Shown here piece by piece: positions 8,253-16,593 of a DNA stretch of 64,000 nt (its first letter is position 1; the number at the start of each line of letters is the position of its first letter). The position numbers and the translations under genes were made by a program. Source of the stretch: Bacteroides ndongoniae (lineage in GTDB: Bacteria > Bacteroidota > Bacteroidia > Bacteroidales > Bacteroidaceae); the NCBI RefSeq assembly GCF_900108345.1, contig NZ_FNVV01000012.1:1-64000 (forward strand). Reading direction: 5' to 3'. Below the pieces are notes generated by a model. That model was not told the origin of the DNA. It searched no databases and saw only the letters and a program-made list of their open reading frames with translations.

Positions 8253-8291
8253 AAAGAGATAAATATTTGATTTGCAAATACTTAGCTCTTT
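8253..8291. terminator. Bidirectional terminator-like hairpin beside the att core
   Basis: A 17-bp stem with two mismatches (8253-8269 and 8275-8291) around a 5-nt loop, with A-rich left and T-rich right flanks. It ends the DUF4405 transcript and, read on the minus strand, would sit just downstream of a tRNA 3' end at this att site. Confidence 0.6.
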
Positions 8292-8296
8292 TTCTT

Positions 8297-8310
8297 GTAC
8301 CCAGACCCGG
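8297..8310. other. att core, left copy (element-element junction)
   Basis: The 14-bp sequence GTACCCAGACCCGG is identical to the tRNA-Leu 3' end copy at 19341-19354. It is flanked by the 7-bp inverted repeat CTTGTAC/GTACAAG, a possible integrase core-binding site formed at this junction. Confidence 0.8.
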
Positions 8311-8412
8311 TACAAGGCATAGAAATTATAGGAAAATAAAAGAATTTATCTTCCTTATTATCAATTATTTGCATCTTTCTTATTTTCTCTATTTTTGCCA
8401 TATTTTGCCCAT

Positions 8413-8440
8413 TTTTCGTCATTAAGTACACTTTTAGTAC
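8413..8440. repeat. Terminal arm-type repeat, left copy
   Basis: 28 bp containing AAGTACACTTTTAGTAC. It matches 19261-19288 in the same orientation with two adjacent mismatches. It lies ~100 bp inside the left core and directly abuts the integrase promoter, so integrase binding could also repress its own gene. Confidence 0.7.
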
Positions 8441-8442
8441 AC

Positions 8443-8472
8443 TTTGAAATTCCATTTTCTTTTGTACCTTTG
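8443..8472 (+). promoter_or_regulatory. Integrase promoter
   Basis: TTTG (8443-8446), an 18-nt spacer and TACCTTTG (8465-8472) fit the Bacteroides -33/-7 consensus well. The integrase start codon is ~83 bp downstream. Confidence 0.75.
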
Positions 8473-8555
8473 CAATATCGGGAAACAAAAGAAAATCAAT
8501 TATTTAGCGTAATCACCCGGTTATGGTACCTAAATCGGGATAAAACCTCTAAACA

Positions 8556-9785
8556 ATGGCAAAGTTAGAAAATAAAACGAAAGAAAACCCTAAATTGGAG
8601 CAAAACAGGCTGTCGGACGGCAGAATTAGTTTGTATCTGGAGTATTATTTGGGTAGAGAGGAAAAGCCTGTATTGGATGAAAACGGTAATCAGGTGTATT
8701 ATGAAAGCGGTAAGATGCGGGGAAAGCCGAAGTTCGCTATCAAGCATCACAGGCGAAAAGAGAACCTCAGCCTGTATCTGATAGAGAAGCCACGTACCCC
8801 TGCGGAACACCAGCAGAACAAGGAAACACTGGAGCTTGCTGTAAAAATACGTGCTGAACGTGAACAGGAGTTTAAGGAAAGTATGTTGGGCTATCGCCTG
8901 AAAAAAGACCGGAACGTGAATTTCTTGGATTATTTTCAAGCCTATATCAATGACTATACCAAGAAAGACATTCGGATGGTGCAAATCGCCCTAAGCCGTT
9001 TCAAGGACTTTTTGAAGGAGCATTACCCGATGCACGAGTTCGGCATCAAGCCGGAACTTATCACGAAGGACATGATGGAACAGTTCGTAGCTTATCTGCA
9101 ATCCCGGAGCGTGGGCGAAGGGGCTAAAAGCATCTTCCAGCGTTTCAAGAAGGTTATCCACTATGCGATTGACCACGATGTGATGCTGAAAGACCCCTGC
9201 AAAGGCGTTACCTGCAAGGCGGATAGCCAGATACTACGCAAGGACGTGCTTTCGCCGGAAGAAATCCAGCGGTTGATTGCGTGCCATTATGACAACGAGA
9301 ACCCCAACGTAAGGCGTGCGTTTATCTTTTGCCTGTATTGTGGCTTGCGCTTCTGTGATGTGAAAGACCTTACCTATAAGAATATCGACTACGCTAATAA
9401 GCTGCTAAAATTTGAGCAGAACAAGACCAAAGGTCATTCCGCCAGTAGCGGTGTGGTCATTCCGCTCAATGACGGTCTTCTTTCGCTTGTGGGAGAACCG
9501 CCGGCAGACGGTAACAAAGACGCTCTCATCTTCAACCTGCCTTCGTATGAAAGTTGCTGCAAATCCGTCAAGCGTTGGGTGAAAAGAGCCGGGATAGATA
9601 AGCACATAAGCTGGCATTGCGCCCGTCACTCATTCGCCGTGAATATCCTCAACAATGGGGCGAACATCAAGACGGTTGCCAGCCTGCTCGGGCATAGCGG
9701 ACTGAAACATACGGAGAAATACACCCGTGCGGTGGATAAATTGAAAGAGGAGGCGATAAACAGCCTGCCGGAATTAAAGTTTTAA
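8556..9785 (+). CDS. Tyrosine site-specific recombinase (integrase)
   Basis: 409 residues. Domains: an N-terminal arm-binding region with a basic beta-rich part (SLYLEYYLGREEKPVLDENG), a SAM-like core-binding domain (~120-220) and a C-terminal catalytic domain. Catalytic residues visible: R265 (YCGLRFCDV), H354 and R357 (HCARHSFA), H380 (LLGHSGLKH) and Y389 (TEKYTR). It should catalyse integration and excision at the 14-bp tRNA-Leu core, and it sits next to that core and the arm repeat. Confidence 0.95.
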   Translation: MAKLENKTKENPKLEQNRLSDGRISLYLEYYLGREEKPVLDENGNQVYYESGKMRGKPKFAIKHHRRKENLSLYLIEKPRTPAEHQQNKETLELAVKIRAEREQEFKESMLGYRLKKDRNVNFLDYFQAYINDYTKKDIRMVQIALSRFKDFLKEHYPMHEFGIKPELITKDMMEQFVAYLQSRSVGEGAKSIFQRFKKVIHYAIDHDVMLKDPCKGVTCKADSQILRKDVLSPEEIQRLIACHYDNENPNVRRAFIFCLYCGLRFCDVKDLTYKNIDYANKLLKFEQNKTKGHSASSGVVIPLNDGLLSLVGEPPADGNKDALIFNLPSYESCCKSVKRWVKRAGIDKHISWHCARHSFAVNILNNGANIKTVASLLGHSGLKHTEKYTRAVDKLKEEAINSLPELKF

Positions 9786-9810
9786 CCATAAAAGACTTAC
9801 CTTTGCAATT

Positions 9811-10929
9811 ATGGACTTTGAAGCATTAGTAAAACATATCAGCACGATACAAAGCACGTTGCAGGCGCAAGCCGCACACGCTGTAAACCTCGCCCTGACT
9901 GCCCGCAATTGGCTCATGGGCTGCTATATCGTGGAGTTTGAGCAAAACGGTGAAGACCGTGCCGCATACGGCGAACAACTGTTGAAGAAACTGGAACAGC
10001 GGTTGAATGTCAAAGGACTGAACGAGCGCAGGTTTCGTGAGTTCCGGCGGCTATACCTTGTTTATCCGCAACTGAAAGAGCCTATCGCACAATACATATT
10101 GGCAGGAAGCGAAATTCGGCACACACTGTCCGCCGAATTCACAGACCCAATTCGGCACACGGTGAGTGCCGAATTACAATCCGTTAATAATCAACCAAGT
10201 GAATGGAATACACAAGCTGATAGATTATTTGAAAGATTACCGTATTCTCATTTAAAGTTTATTTCTAAAATAGAAAATCCGGTCAAACGTGCTTTCTATG
10301 AAATGGAAGCAATAAGGGGTTGTTGGTCAGCAAGAGAACTGGAGCGACAAATCAATTCCCTCTATTACGAGCGCAGCGGATTGTCGAAAAACAAAGAAGC
10401 CTTATCTGCTTTGGTGCAACGGCAAGCCATGCCGCTGCAGCCCAAAGACATTATTAACACGCCCGTTACGTTGGAGTTCTTGGGATTGAACGACCGTGCT
10501 TTGGTAACGGAAAACGACTTGGAGCAATCCATTCTGGACAACCTGCAACGCTTCCTGTTGGAAATGGGACATGGCTTCTGCTTCGAAGCACGCCAAAAGA
10601 GAATCCTGATAGACGGGGATTATTTCTTTGCCGACCTCGTGTTTTACCACCGCATTTTGAAATGCCATGTCATCGTGGAATTGAAGATAGACAAGTTCCG
10701 CCACGAATACGCTTCGCAACTGAACCTATATCTTAACTACTTCAAGGCGGAAGTGATGCAACCCGACGACAATCCGCCTGTCGGCATCCTGCTTTGCACC
10801 GAGAAGGGCGACACGTTGGTAAAATACGCCACTGCCGGATTAGACCCGAACATCTTCGTGCAAAAGTATATGATAGAACTTCCCACTGAAGAGGAAATTA
10901 AGAAGTTCATTTCAACTGCAAACTATTAG
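9811..10929 (+). CDS. DUF1016 (YhcG-type) PDDEXK nuclease-like protein
   Basis: 372 residues. The N-terminal DUF1016 domain (LALTARNWLMGCYIVEFEQNGEDRAAYGEQLL) is followed by a low-conservation insert with a repeated IRHT(L/V)SAE unit, then the C-terminal PD-(D/E)XK-like domain (YFFADLVFYHRILKCHVIVELKIDKFRHEYASQLNLYL) with D and ExK residues. A TACCTTTG -7 element (9798-9805) lies 5 bp before the ATG. Family members are common beside integrases on Bacteroides elements. A nuclease or defence role is suspected, not shown. Confidence 0.8.
   Translation: MDFEALVKHISTIQSTLQAQAAHAVNLALTARNWLMGCYIVEFEQNGEDRAAYGEQLLKKLEQRLNVKGLNERRFREFRRLYLVYPQLKEPIAQYILAGSEIRHTLSAEFTDPIRHTVSAELQSVNNQPSEWNTQADRLFERLPYSHLKFISKIENPVKRAFYEMEAIRGCWSARELERQINSLYYERSGLSKNKEALSALVQRQAMPLQPKDIINTPVTLEFLGLNDRALVTENDLEQSILDNLQRFLLEMGHGFCFEARQKRILIDGDYFFADLVFYHRILKCHVIVELKIDKFRHEYASQLNLYLNYFKAEVMQPDDNPPVGILLCTEKGDTLVKYATAGLDPNIFVQKYMIELPTEEEIKKFISTANY
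10113..10175. repeat. Two tandem inverted repeats inside the DUF1016 gene
   Basis: AATTCGGC (10113-10120) with GCCGAATT (10132-10139), and again AATTCGGC (10149-10156) with GCCGAATT (10168-10175). The units are 36 bp apart, so the coding frame is kept and each encodes an IRHTxSAE-like peptide. Confidence 0.8.
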
Positions 10930-10944
10930 CAATAAAAAACACTA

Positions 10945-10985
10945 CTGGCGAAAAGAAGGAAAGCCATTCTTTCTCTTTTCGCCAG
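10945..10985. terminator. Terminator between the DUF1016 and kup genes
   Basis: A 12-bp perfect stem (CTGGCGAAAAGA 10945-10956 and its complement 10974-10985). It lies between the convergent DUF1016 and kup genes. An A-run precedes it, which favours termination on the minus strand; the plus side lacks a clear U-tract. Confidence 0.55.
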
Positions 10986-11087
10986 CACGTTTATTACTGC
11001 CAACAAGAATAGGTTTAGGTTAGTTTGGATGTATATACAAAAGACAGAACTAAACCGTAAATGCAGACGATAATTATAGCAAGTCAC

Positions 11088-13103
11088 TTATGATACATTC
11101 TGTTCTTCCAAGACTATATTAGCATCATTATCGCATTTTTCAGGCTTAATCCGCTCTATACGACGAATATGTTTTGCCCTATTAGCTATAATTAACGGTA
11201 CACGCTCGACAACAACAACCGATGTGTCAAGCCCCAACGCACTCGGTTCTCCAATGCCTATCTTTCTAATTAAGGCATAAAGGCTCATCAGCAAATTTTG
11301 TCGGCGGTTACGGGAATCTTCAGGATAATATATCCGGTGGATAATAATAAAGCGAAAATCACCCGGTATGCCATTCTTATGCAATGAAGGATAAGAGCTT
11401 GTTAGTTCTACTTCACCATCCGCAACAAGGTCATCAACTACTTGTCGTAAATAAAGGCTCACGCGCGGTTCTATACGAAAACCTATACGCATGGTTATAC
11501 TAAACAATGTCCCTTTTATTAATGTGGAACAATTATATTCAAGTGTGTCTGGTGTATCCACAAATTCAAGGTTAATAAGCCAATAATGATCTGCCCGTTT
11601 AGGCTGCTTATTAATTATGGAATACAACAATTTATCGTCCACACAACCTTCTTTGTCTGCATGATTCACATAGACAAGATTAGAAGCATATTTGGATATG
11701 CTTTCGTCCGCCTTAATATCAGAAATAATGTTGTAGTATTCACTTAACCGTTTGGAAGACATATGTTTTCGACGAATTTTGTTGGCACTTACCCATACAA
11801 ACATGATAAAACATAATAATCCACCTATTAACAGCGTAAACCAACCTCCGACCATAAATTTGGACAGGTTTGCAGCAAGGAAAATACCTTCAATAACACA
11901 ATATCCGCCGACAAACAGTATTGATAGAATGCGTGGAATGTTATGCATATGCAAATAGAATCCCAACAACAATGTTGTCATCAACATTGTAATAGTTATG
12001 GCAAGTCCATAAGCGGCTTCCATGTGGGTGGAATCTCGAAACAACAATATAGTAAATATTACTCCAATATACATTACAAGGTTTACCATTGGAATAAATG
12101 ACTGACCTTTTACGTTGGTAGGGTGCTTAATACGCATACGAGGCCAGAAATTCAAGTTCATAGCTTCACTCAATATGGAAAATGAACCGCTTATTAGAGC
12201 TTGGCTCGCAACAATAGCTGCCCCGGTAGCCATTGCTATGGAAAACAACAGTATTTCTTGTGGCATGATTGAATAAAATGGGTTCACTGTACCTTCTGCA
12301 CTTTCCGGATGATGCAATACCCACGCTCCTTGCCCCAAATAATTTAGAATAAGCATCACCTTTACAAATATCCAACTGACCGTAATATTTCGTCTGCCAC
12401 AGTGCCCTAAATCAGAGTATAAGGCTTCTGCACCAGTGGTACACAAGAAAACGGCACCCAATATCAGAAACCAGTGGGGGGATTCCACTAATAACCGTAT
12501 GGCATAGTAAGGATTGAATGCCTTGAATACTTGAGGATAGGAAGTCAGACTGATAGCTCCGGCGATTCCAAGAAGCAGGAACCAAAGTAGCATAAATATG
12601 CCAAATGACCGTCCTATATTTTCTGTACCAAAACGCTGAACGAAAAATATAATGGTAATAATGGTCAGTGTAATAGGAATCACAGGCAGATGCGGACTGA
12701 TACTTTCAAGTCCTTCTATGGCAGTTGTGACCGTAATGGCTGGAGTGATAATACCATCAGCAAGCAAAGTGCTCGCACCGATAATGGCAATGATGTAAAT
12801 CCACCTTCTTCTGTGGCGGCGTAAAAGGGCATAAAGCGCAAGTATGCCACCCTCCCCGTTATTGTCGGCACGGAGAGCCACCAGCACATATTTCACCGTA
12901 GTCTGAAGAGTAAGCGTCCATATGATACAAGACAATGCGCCTAAAACATAATTTTCATCAAGAGCTTCTCCAGTATGAATGATGGCTTTCATAACATAGA
13001 GTGGCGATGTTCCAATGTCACCAAAAACAATACCCAATGTGATGAGTAACCCGGCAAATCCAAGTTTATGTTGAATATTGCCTTCTTTTGATAGGTTTGC
13101 CAT
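11088..13103 (-). CDS. kup: Kup/HAK/KT-family potassium uptake protein
   Basis: 671 residues. The first ~450 hold about twelve membrane helices beginning GLLITLGIVFGDIGTSPLYVMKA, a Kup signature, followed by DGIITPAITVTTAIEGLE. The rest is a cytosolic domain. Imports potassium with protons in homologues. It is cargo of the mobile element: alone between DUF1016 and the mobilization operon, on the minus strand, and more AT-rich than its neighbours. No c-di-AMP riboswitch could be recognised in the 230-bp upstream region. Confidence 0.92.
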   Translation of the reverse strand: MANLSKEGNIQHKLGFAGLLITLGIVFGDIGTSPLYVMKAIIHTGEALDENYVLGALSCIIWTLTLQTTVKYVLVALRADNNGEGGILALYALLRRHRRRWIYIIAIIGASTLLADGIITPAITVTTAIEGLESISPHLPVIPITLTIITIIFFVQRFGTENIGRSFGIFMLLWFLLLGIAGAISLTSYPQVFKAFNPYYAIRLLVESPHWFLILGAVFLCTTGAEALYSDLGHCGRRNITVSWIFVKVMLILNYLGQGAWVLHHPESAEGTVNPFYSIMPQEILLFSIAMATGAAIVASQALISGSFSILSEAMNLNFWPRMRIKHPTNVKGQSFIPMVNLVMYIGVIFTILLFRDSTHMEAAYGLAITITMLMTTLLLGFYLHMHNIPRILSILFVGGYCVIEGIFLAANLSKFMVGGWFTLLIGGLLCFIMFVWVSANKIRRKHMSSKRLSEYYNIISDIKADESISKYASNLVYVNHADKEGCVDDKLLYSIINKQPKRADHYWLINLEFVDTPDTLEYNCSTLIKGTLFSITMRIGFRIEPRVSLYLRQVVDDLVADGEVELTSSYPSLHKNGIPGDFRFIIIHRIYYPEDSRNRRQNLLMSLYALIRKIGIGEPSALGLDTSVVVVERVPLIIANRAKHIRRIERIKPEKCDNDANIVLEEQNVS

Positions 13104-13219
13104 AAAAAGTAGTTTTTTGTTCTACATATATTTGTTTTCCTTTCAAGCGGCGCAAATATAAAATAAAATCTTAACAATAAGATTTCACTTTTCTTTTTTC
13201 GTGAAAAATATCATATAAA

Positions 13220-13237
13220 CCTTGACGATGGTCAAGG
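13220..13237. promoter_or_regulatory. Small perfect hairpin upstream of kup
   Basis: CCTTGAC (13220-13226), GATG loop, GTCAAGG (13231-13237). It lies ~120 bp before the kup start. It may be an operator or a leader structure; no family is recognised. Confidence 0.3.
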
Positions 13238-13286
13238 CTTGTCTAAAAAAAATAGTCTGTGTGAATTACGTATAACTATTAAACTC

Positions 13287-13327
13287 AAAAGCCGAAGTTA
13301 TGGGACTTATCCTTCACCTCGGCTTTT
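13287..13327 (-). terminator. Terminator of the mobilization operon
   Basis: AAAAGCCGA (13287-13295) pairs with TCGGCTTTT (13319-13327). On the minus strand it follows directly after the last mobilization gene (stop at 13334). Confidence 0.65.
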
Positions 13328-13333
13328 TGCTAT

Positions 13334-14065
13334 TTACTGATTTCCTAACCTATCAGCTTCCTTTTTCAACTGCTCAGCCTGCTCATTAAGCAGCTTTGCC
13401 CGTTCCAAGGCTTCCGCCTGCCTGCGGCAACGTTCCTCAAAATCTAGTACCGAATCCGTCAGGTTGCGGATAAAACGCTCGTCCCGCTGCCACTTGAACT
13501 TATTCTCCAGTCTTTCAAGGGTATTGCCGTCCGCTTGTCCCTGCATCAGCAGATAACGGTATTTCATGTCGTTGTCCTGCAACTGCCCCATCCGTTCAGC
13601 CAGACGGACATTCAGGAACAGGGACGTGGCACAGACAATCAGACCTGCCGAAAAGAGGAATAGCTTCGGGCGTACCAAAGAAGTTACTTTGTTGTAAATC
13701 CGCCGATGAAACGGTACGGGTTTGGCTTCTTCTTTTTCTGCCATGCGCTCATCATGGTACCGCTTCATTGTTTCCAGCATTTCCTTGAGACAGCCGAAAG
13801 TGGCTACTACATAATTCTTGACCTCCCCGAAAGATTGCCGTTGTTCCTGTCCTGATTTCCGCAGTTCGGCAAGCCGGGTCAGGATGTCTTGCAACTCTTT
13901 TTCGGGAACCGCCGGGTTCCTGCGTAACTCAGACAATGCCCGTTCTATAGCCTCCAGTCGGGAAAGGGTTTCCTCGCGTCCGGCTGGCGTCACCTGCGCT
14001 TCCTGCTTCTCCTTCAGTTCCGTGACCATGGAGAGAAGCCCCTCTAAAATCAAATTTTCTTCCAT
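13334..14065 (-). CDS. Mobilization-operon protein with coiled coils and one membrane helix
   Basis: 243 residues. Predicted coiled coils flank a single membrane helix near residues 137-155 (KLFLFSAGLIVCATSLFLNV). It starts 6 bp after the relaxase stop, so they are translated together. Such proteins are regularly the last gene of Bacteroides mob operons and may tether the relaxosome to the membrane or coupling protein. The function is inferred from position only. Confidence 0.65.
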   Translation of the reverse strand: MEENLILEGLLSMVTELKEKQEAQVTPAGREETLSRLEAIERALSELRRNPAVPEKELQDILTRLAELRKSGQEQRQSFGEVKNYVVATFGCLKEMLETMKRYHDERMAEKEEAKPVPFHRRIYNKVTSLVRPKLFLFSAGLIVCATSLFLNVRLAERMGQLQDNDMKYRYLLMQGQADGNTLERLENKFKWQRDERFIRNLTDSVLDFEERCRRQAEALERAKLLNEQAEQLKKEADRLGNQ

Positions 14066-14071
14066 ATCCGT

Positions 14072-14998
14072 TTACAGTTTAAGTTGTCTTTTCTTTTTCT
14101 TCTTCTTTTTTCTCAGACTCCAGTCAATTTCTTCGTCCGATGGAGCAGACGGCGAAACATCGAACAAGCTGAACAAGCCGCCCATTGAAGGGCTGTCGTT
14201 CCTTTGCGGTGTTTGCTCAGGCTCCAAAATAGGTGCGGAAACTATCTGCTGGCTATTTTCTACGGTATCCATTCCTGCGTTCCCGAAATGCTTATCCAGT
14301 TTGGAGAAGCTGAAATTGCGGTCTATTTCCGAACCTTTGAACGTATAGGCACCTTTGGTGAAGGAGATGCCCTGCACCTCGTCTGTACGCCCTTTATACT
14401 TGAAGCGGATGCCGATGCCCTTTTCTGCCAGCCGCTCCTGTAACTGCCGCCAACTTTTGGACTTGCCGATTTCATTCCTCACAGCCGTGTAAATCTCGTA
14501 TTTCGACTTGTCCGGCTCTTTCAGGCGATGTCGCTTAACCAGTTCCTTGCCTTTGGCGAAGTATAGCCCGTGCTTGGCTTTCAGCTTCTTGCACACCTGC
14601 TCGTTGCGGTACATGTCGTTCCTGTCCGAGATGGTCTTGCCGTTGTTGTCTATGCGATTGAACACGATATGCACATGCGGATGCTCCCTGTCTTGGTGGC
14701 GCACGATGATGTACTGCGTATCGGTGATTTTCATCTCTCGCATATACTCTTGCGCAAGTTGTATCATCTTCTCGTCCGTCAGCTTGGGCGCATCGTTTAC
14801 CGAATAGCTCAGCGCGATATGTCCGACTGGCTTGCCCAGACGGGGATTCATGGAGGCTTGTGCGCAGAAGCAGCGGATGATGTCCTGCCTGCTTTCCGCC
14901 AGTACTCCGTCTGCATGGAGCAAGACCGCCTGCTGCTTGCCCAGCACGTAGTCCACACAGCCCTTAAACCCGCTTCCTTTCCTTATTTTTCCAATCAT
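14072..14998 (-). CDS. MOBP-type relaxase/mobilization nuclease
   Basis: 308 residues. The N-terminal relaxase domain has GKIRKGSGFKGCVDYVLGK, HIALSYSVND and the three-histidine metal motif HQDREHPHVHIVFNRID. A second segment SWRQLQERLAEKGIGIRFKYKG is typical of this family. The C-terminus ends in a run of lysines. Its start overlaps the end of the MobC-like gene by 35 bp. It should nick at the inverted-repeat region near 15.4 kb. Confidence 0.9.
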   Translation of the reverse strand: MIGKIRKGSGFKGCVDYVLGKQQAVLLHADGVLAESRQDIIRCFCAQASMNPRLGKPVGHIALSYSVNDAPKLTDEKMIQLAQEYMREMKITDTQYIIVRHQDREHPHVHIVFNRIDNNGKTISDRNDMYRNEQVCKKLKAKHGLYFAKGKELVKRHRLKEPDKSKYEIYTAVRNEIGKSKSWRQLQERLAEKGIGIRFKYKGRTDEVQGISFTKGAYTFKGSEIDRNFSFSKLDKHFGNAGMDTVENSQQIVSAPILEPEQTPQRNDSPSMGGLFSLFDVSPSAPSDEEIDWSLRKKKKKKKRQLKL

Positions 14999-15347
14999 CC
15001 GACAAATGGCTTATGATTTCCACTATCCTGTTCTTAAGTTTCACCAGTTCGACCGCCACTTTCGCAAAGCCTCCGGCATTTGCCCGGTGCGCCAGCTGGT
15101 TGATGTTGTTCGCTTCGCCTGCCCGTTTGCGGAGGATGTCCGTATCCTGCCTGTTCAGCCGGGGCGTTATCTCTGCCGACACGACAGCCTGCCGCACATA
15201 CTCGCTGACACGCAGCCCGGCTTCTGATGCCCGCTTCCTAACGGCGTAATACTGCAACTCGGTCAGCTTCGTGCTGACCACACGTCTTTGCTTGTCTATC
15301 CGGTTCTTTGCCGGACGACCGCCTGATTTGTTCCTTGTATCTGTCAT
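14964..15347 (-). CDS. MobC-like relaxosome protein (ribbon-helix-helix)
   Basis: 127 residues from ATG 15347 (MTDTRNKSGGRPAKNR); an upstream TTG start is less likely. The N-terminus is basic (GGRPAKNRIDKQRRVVSTKLTELQYYAVRKRASEAG) and fits a ribbon-helix-helix DNA-binding fold. The C-terminus contains NINQLAHRANAGGFAKVAVELVKLKNRI, the bacterial MobC motif region. Likely binds oriT just upstream and helps the relaxase. Confidence 0.85.
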   Translation of the reverse strand: MTDTRNKSGGRPAKNRIDKQRRVVSTKLTELQYYAVRKRASEAGLRVSEYVRQAVVSAEITPRLNRQDTDILRKRAGEANNINQLAHRANAGGFAKVAVELVKLKNRIVEIISHLSDDWKNKERKRV

Positions 15348-15407
15348 ACATTTTTGTCTTTGGAAGTTGTCTTGAAAATTGCGACCGACGGGAGCGGTTT
15401 CCTTTGC

Positions 15408-15459
15408 GGGGAGCAAAGCAAGGCGGTTTCGGTCTACCGAAACATAACCTTGCTTCCCC
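15408..15459. other. Candidate oriT of the right element (nested inverted repeats)
   Basis: Outer pair AAGCAAGG (15416-15423) / CCTTGCTT (15448-15455), and inner pair GTTTCGG (15426-15432) / CCGAAAC (15437-15443). It lies between the primase stop and the MobC start, the same relative place as the candidate oriT of the left element. Flanking GGGG/CCCC extends the outer stem imperfectly. Confidence 0.5.
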
Positions 15460-15503
15460 TAAGAAACGTCTGCCCGTTGCTCACAGTGTCTATCTCCGCC
15501 GGG

Positions 15504-16433
15504 TTAGATTCCCCTGCCTTTCTTCTGCCTTAGCAGCAGTTTCTGTCCGTTTTTCTGTTCCTGCTTCCTGCCGCACAGGTAATCGTTCAGGTCGGAATAT
15601 TCCCGGTAATTGTGCGAGAAATCCCGTACCCGATAGGAGTATTCCGCTGTGATGGCTTGCGTTGCCCGGATGCCTGCCCCGTCATTGTCGAGCAGGCAGT
15701 GGATGCGTTCATACTGCCCCAATGCGTCAATGGCTTTCTGTACATTGGCGGTGGAGTTGAGTATGACGTAATCCTGCCTGTCAAGGTTGGGCATGACAGG
15801 GCAGTTCTTTGTCCTTAGCGTGAAGAATGAAAGATAATCCATGAAGCCTTCGAACACCAGGCACTTCTCCCTCGGTTCGCCCTGTTGCCGGATATGGGTG
15901 ATGTCTTTCGGGGCGATGCAGCCTTTGAAAAAGGAGTTGCGCACCTCGTAGCCGCCAGCCACATTCGGGAAACCGATGGCGAAGTAGGGCTTGCCGTCAT
16001 GAGTGAAACGCAGTTCCCTGCATTCTCTTTTTGCCAGTGTAAGGTCAATGCCACGCCCCTGCAAGTAACGGAGCAATGCCGGATGGGTGAGGTCACGGAC
16101 TTCCAAATGTTGAAAACTCGGTGCCGACCTTTGCTGCCGAAAAGAAAAACTGACCGGGCGGACATGCTGTGCCTGTTCTGCTATCCGGTTTAAGAGGTAC
16201 GGCAGATGGTCGGAACAGTAAAGTTCCTGTGCCAGTGCGATGATGTTGCCGCCTTTGCCAGCCCCGAAGTCATACCATTGTTCCCGTTCTGTGTTTACTT
16301 TAAAGGATGCTTCATGTTCCTCCCTCAGTGGCGATTTGTACCATAGATTCGCTCCCTGCTGCTTGACGGGTGAATATCCCAGACTGTGCAGGTAATCGGT
16401 GATGGGTATTTTCTTTGCTTCTTCAATGTTCAT
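15504..16433 (-). CDS. CHC2/TOPRIM DNA primase
   Basis: 309 residues. The N-terminal CHC2-like fold lacks the usual cysteines (NLWYKSPLREEHEASFKVN, FGAGKGGNIIALA). TOPRIM motifs are LVFEGFMDYLS and LLDNDGAGIRA. It is the intact counterpart of the frameshifted primase at 1924-2881. The C-terminus is basic. First gene of a run through oriT to the mob genes. Likely makes primers for replication of the transferred or excised strand. Confidence 0.9.
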   Translation of the reverse strand: MNIEEAKKIPITDYLHSLGYSPVKQQGANLWYKSPLREEHEASFKVNTEREQWYDFGAGKGGNIIALAQELYCSDHLPYLLNRIAEQAQHVRPVSFSFRQQRSAPSFQHLEVRDLTHPALLRYLQGRGIDLTLAKRECRELRFTHDGKPYFAIGFPNVAGGYEVRNSFFKGCIAPKDITHIRQQGEPREKCLVFEGFMDYLSFFTLRTKNCPVMPNLDRQDYVILNSTANVQKAIDALGQYERIHCLLDNDGAGIRATQAITAEYSYRVRDFSHNYREYSDLNDYLCGRKQEQKNGQKLLLRQKKGRGI

Positions 16434-16593
16434 AATGCAAACTTTTTAGTGGATGATGAATAATTGGGAAGTGTACCAGTCCGGTTTAGACCTTCATATA
16501 TACGCCCGTACTGTGCCGGACTTGATTGCCGGGAGTGACGGGAAACGGGAAGTCTGTTCCCCTTATATATGTCCGAACTAAACCAAACCTGTT

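Larger units (their letters stand above)
1..8310. mobile_element. Left integrative mobilizable element, NBU-like (partial)
   Basis: The order HTH protein, helicase, primase, hairpin-rich oriT-like spacer, MobV relaxase matches the order I recall for NBU1/NBU2 (small ORFs, prmN, oriT, mobN). NBU1 is also known to insert at a tRNA-Leu gene with a 14-bp core. The right end is inferred to be the core copy at 8297-8310. The left end and the integrase would lie upstream of the window. Genes between 4.5 and 8.2 kb are cargo. Two GGGAACA motifs (8221-8227 and 8232-8238, 11 bp apart) near the right end could be integrase arm sites. Confidence 0.65.
8189..8555. other. Element junction region: terminator, att core, arm repeat, integrase promoter
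   Basis: No gene is visible. Left to right it holds two GGGAACA motifs, a terminator-like hairpin, the 14-bp att core with a flanking inverted repeat (CTTGTAC 8294-8300 / GTACAAG 8310-8316), the 28-bp arm repeat and the integrase promoter. The separate parts are listed below. Confidence 0.7.

Noticed and set aside
13104-13333. c-di-AMP or other riboswitch upstream of kup
   Set aside because: Only short simple hairpins are present; the conserved multi-helix pattern of known riboswitches could not be found.
15347-15416. TTG start at 15416 for the MobC-like gene
   Set aside because: The added 23 residues overlap the oriT hairpins and lack family similarity; ATG 15347 gives the expected N-terminus.
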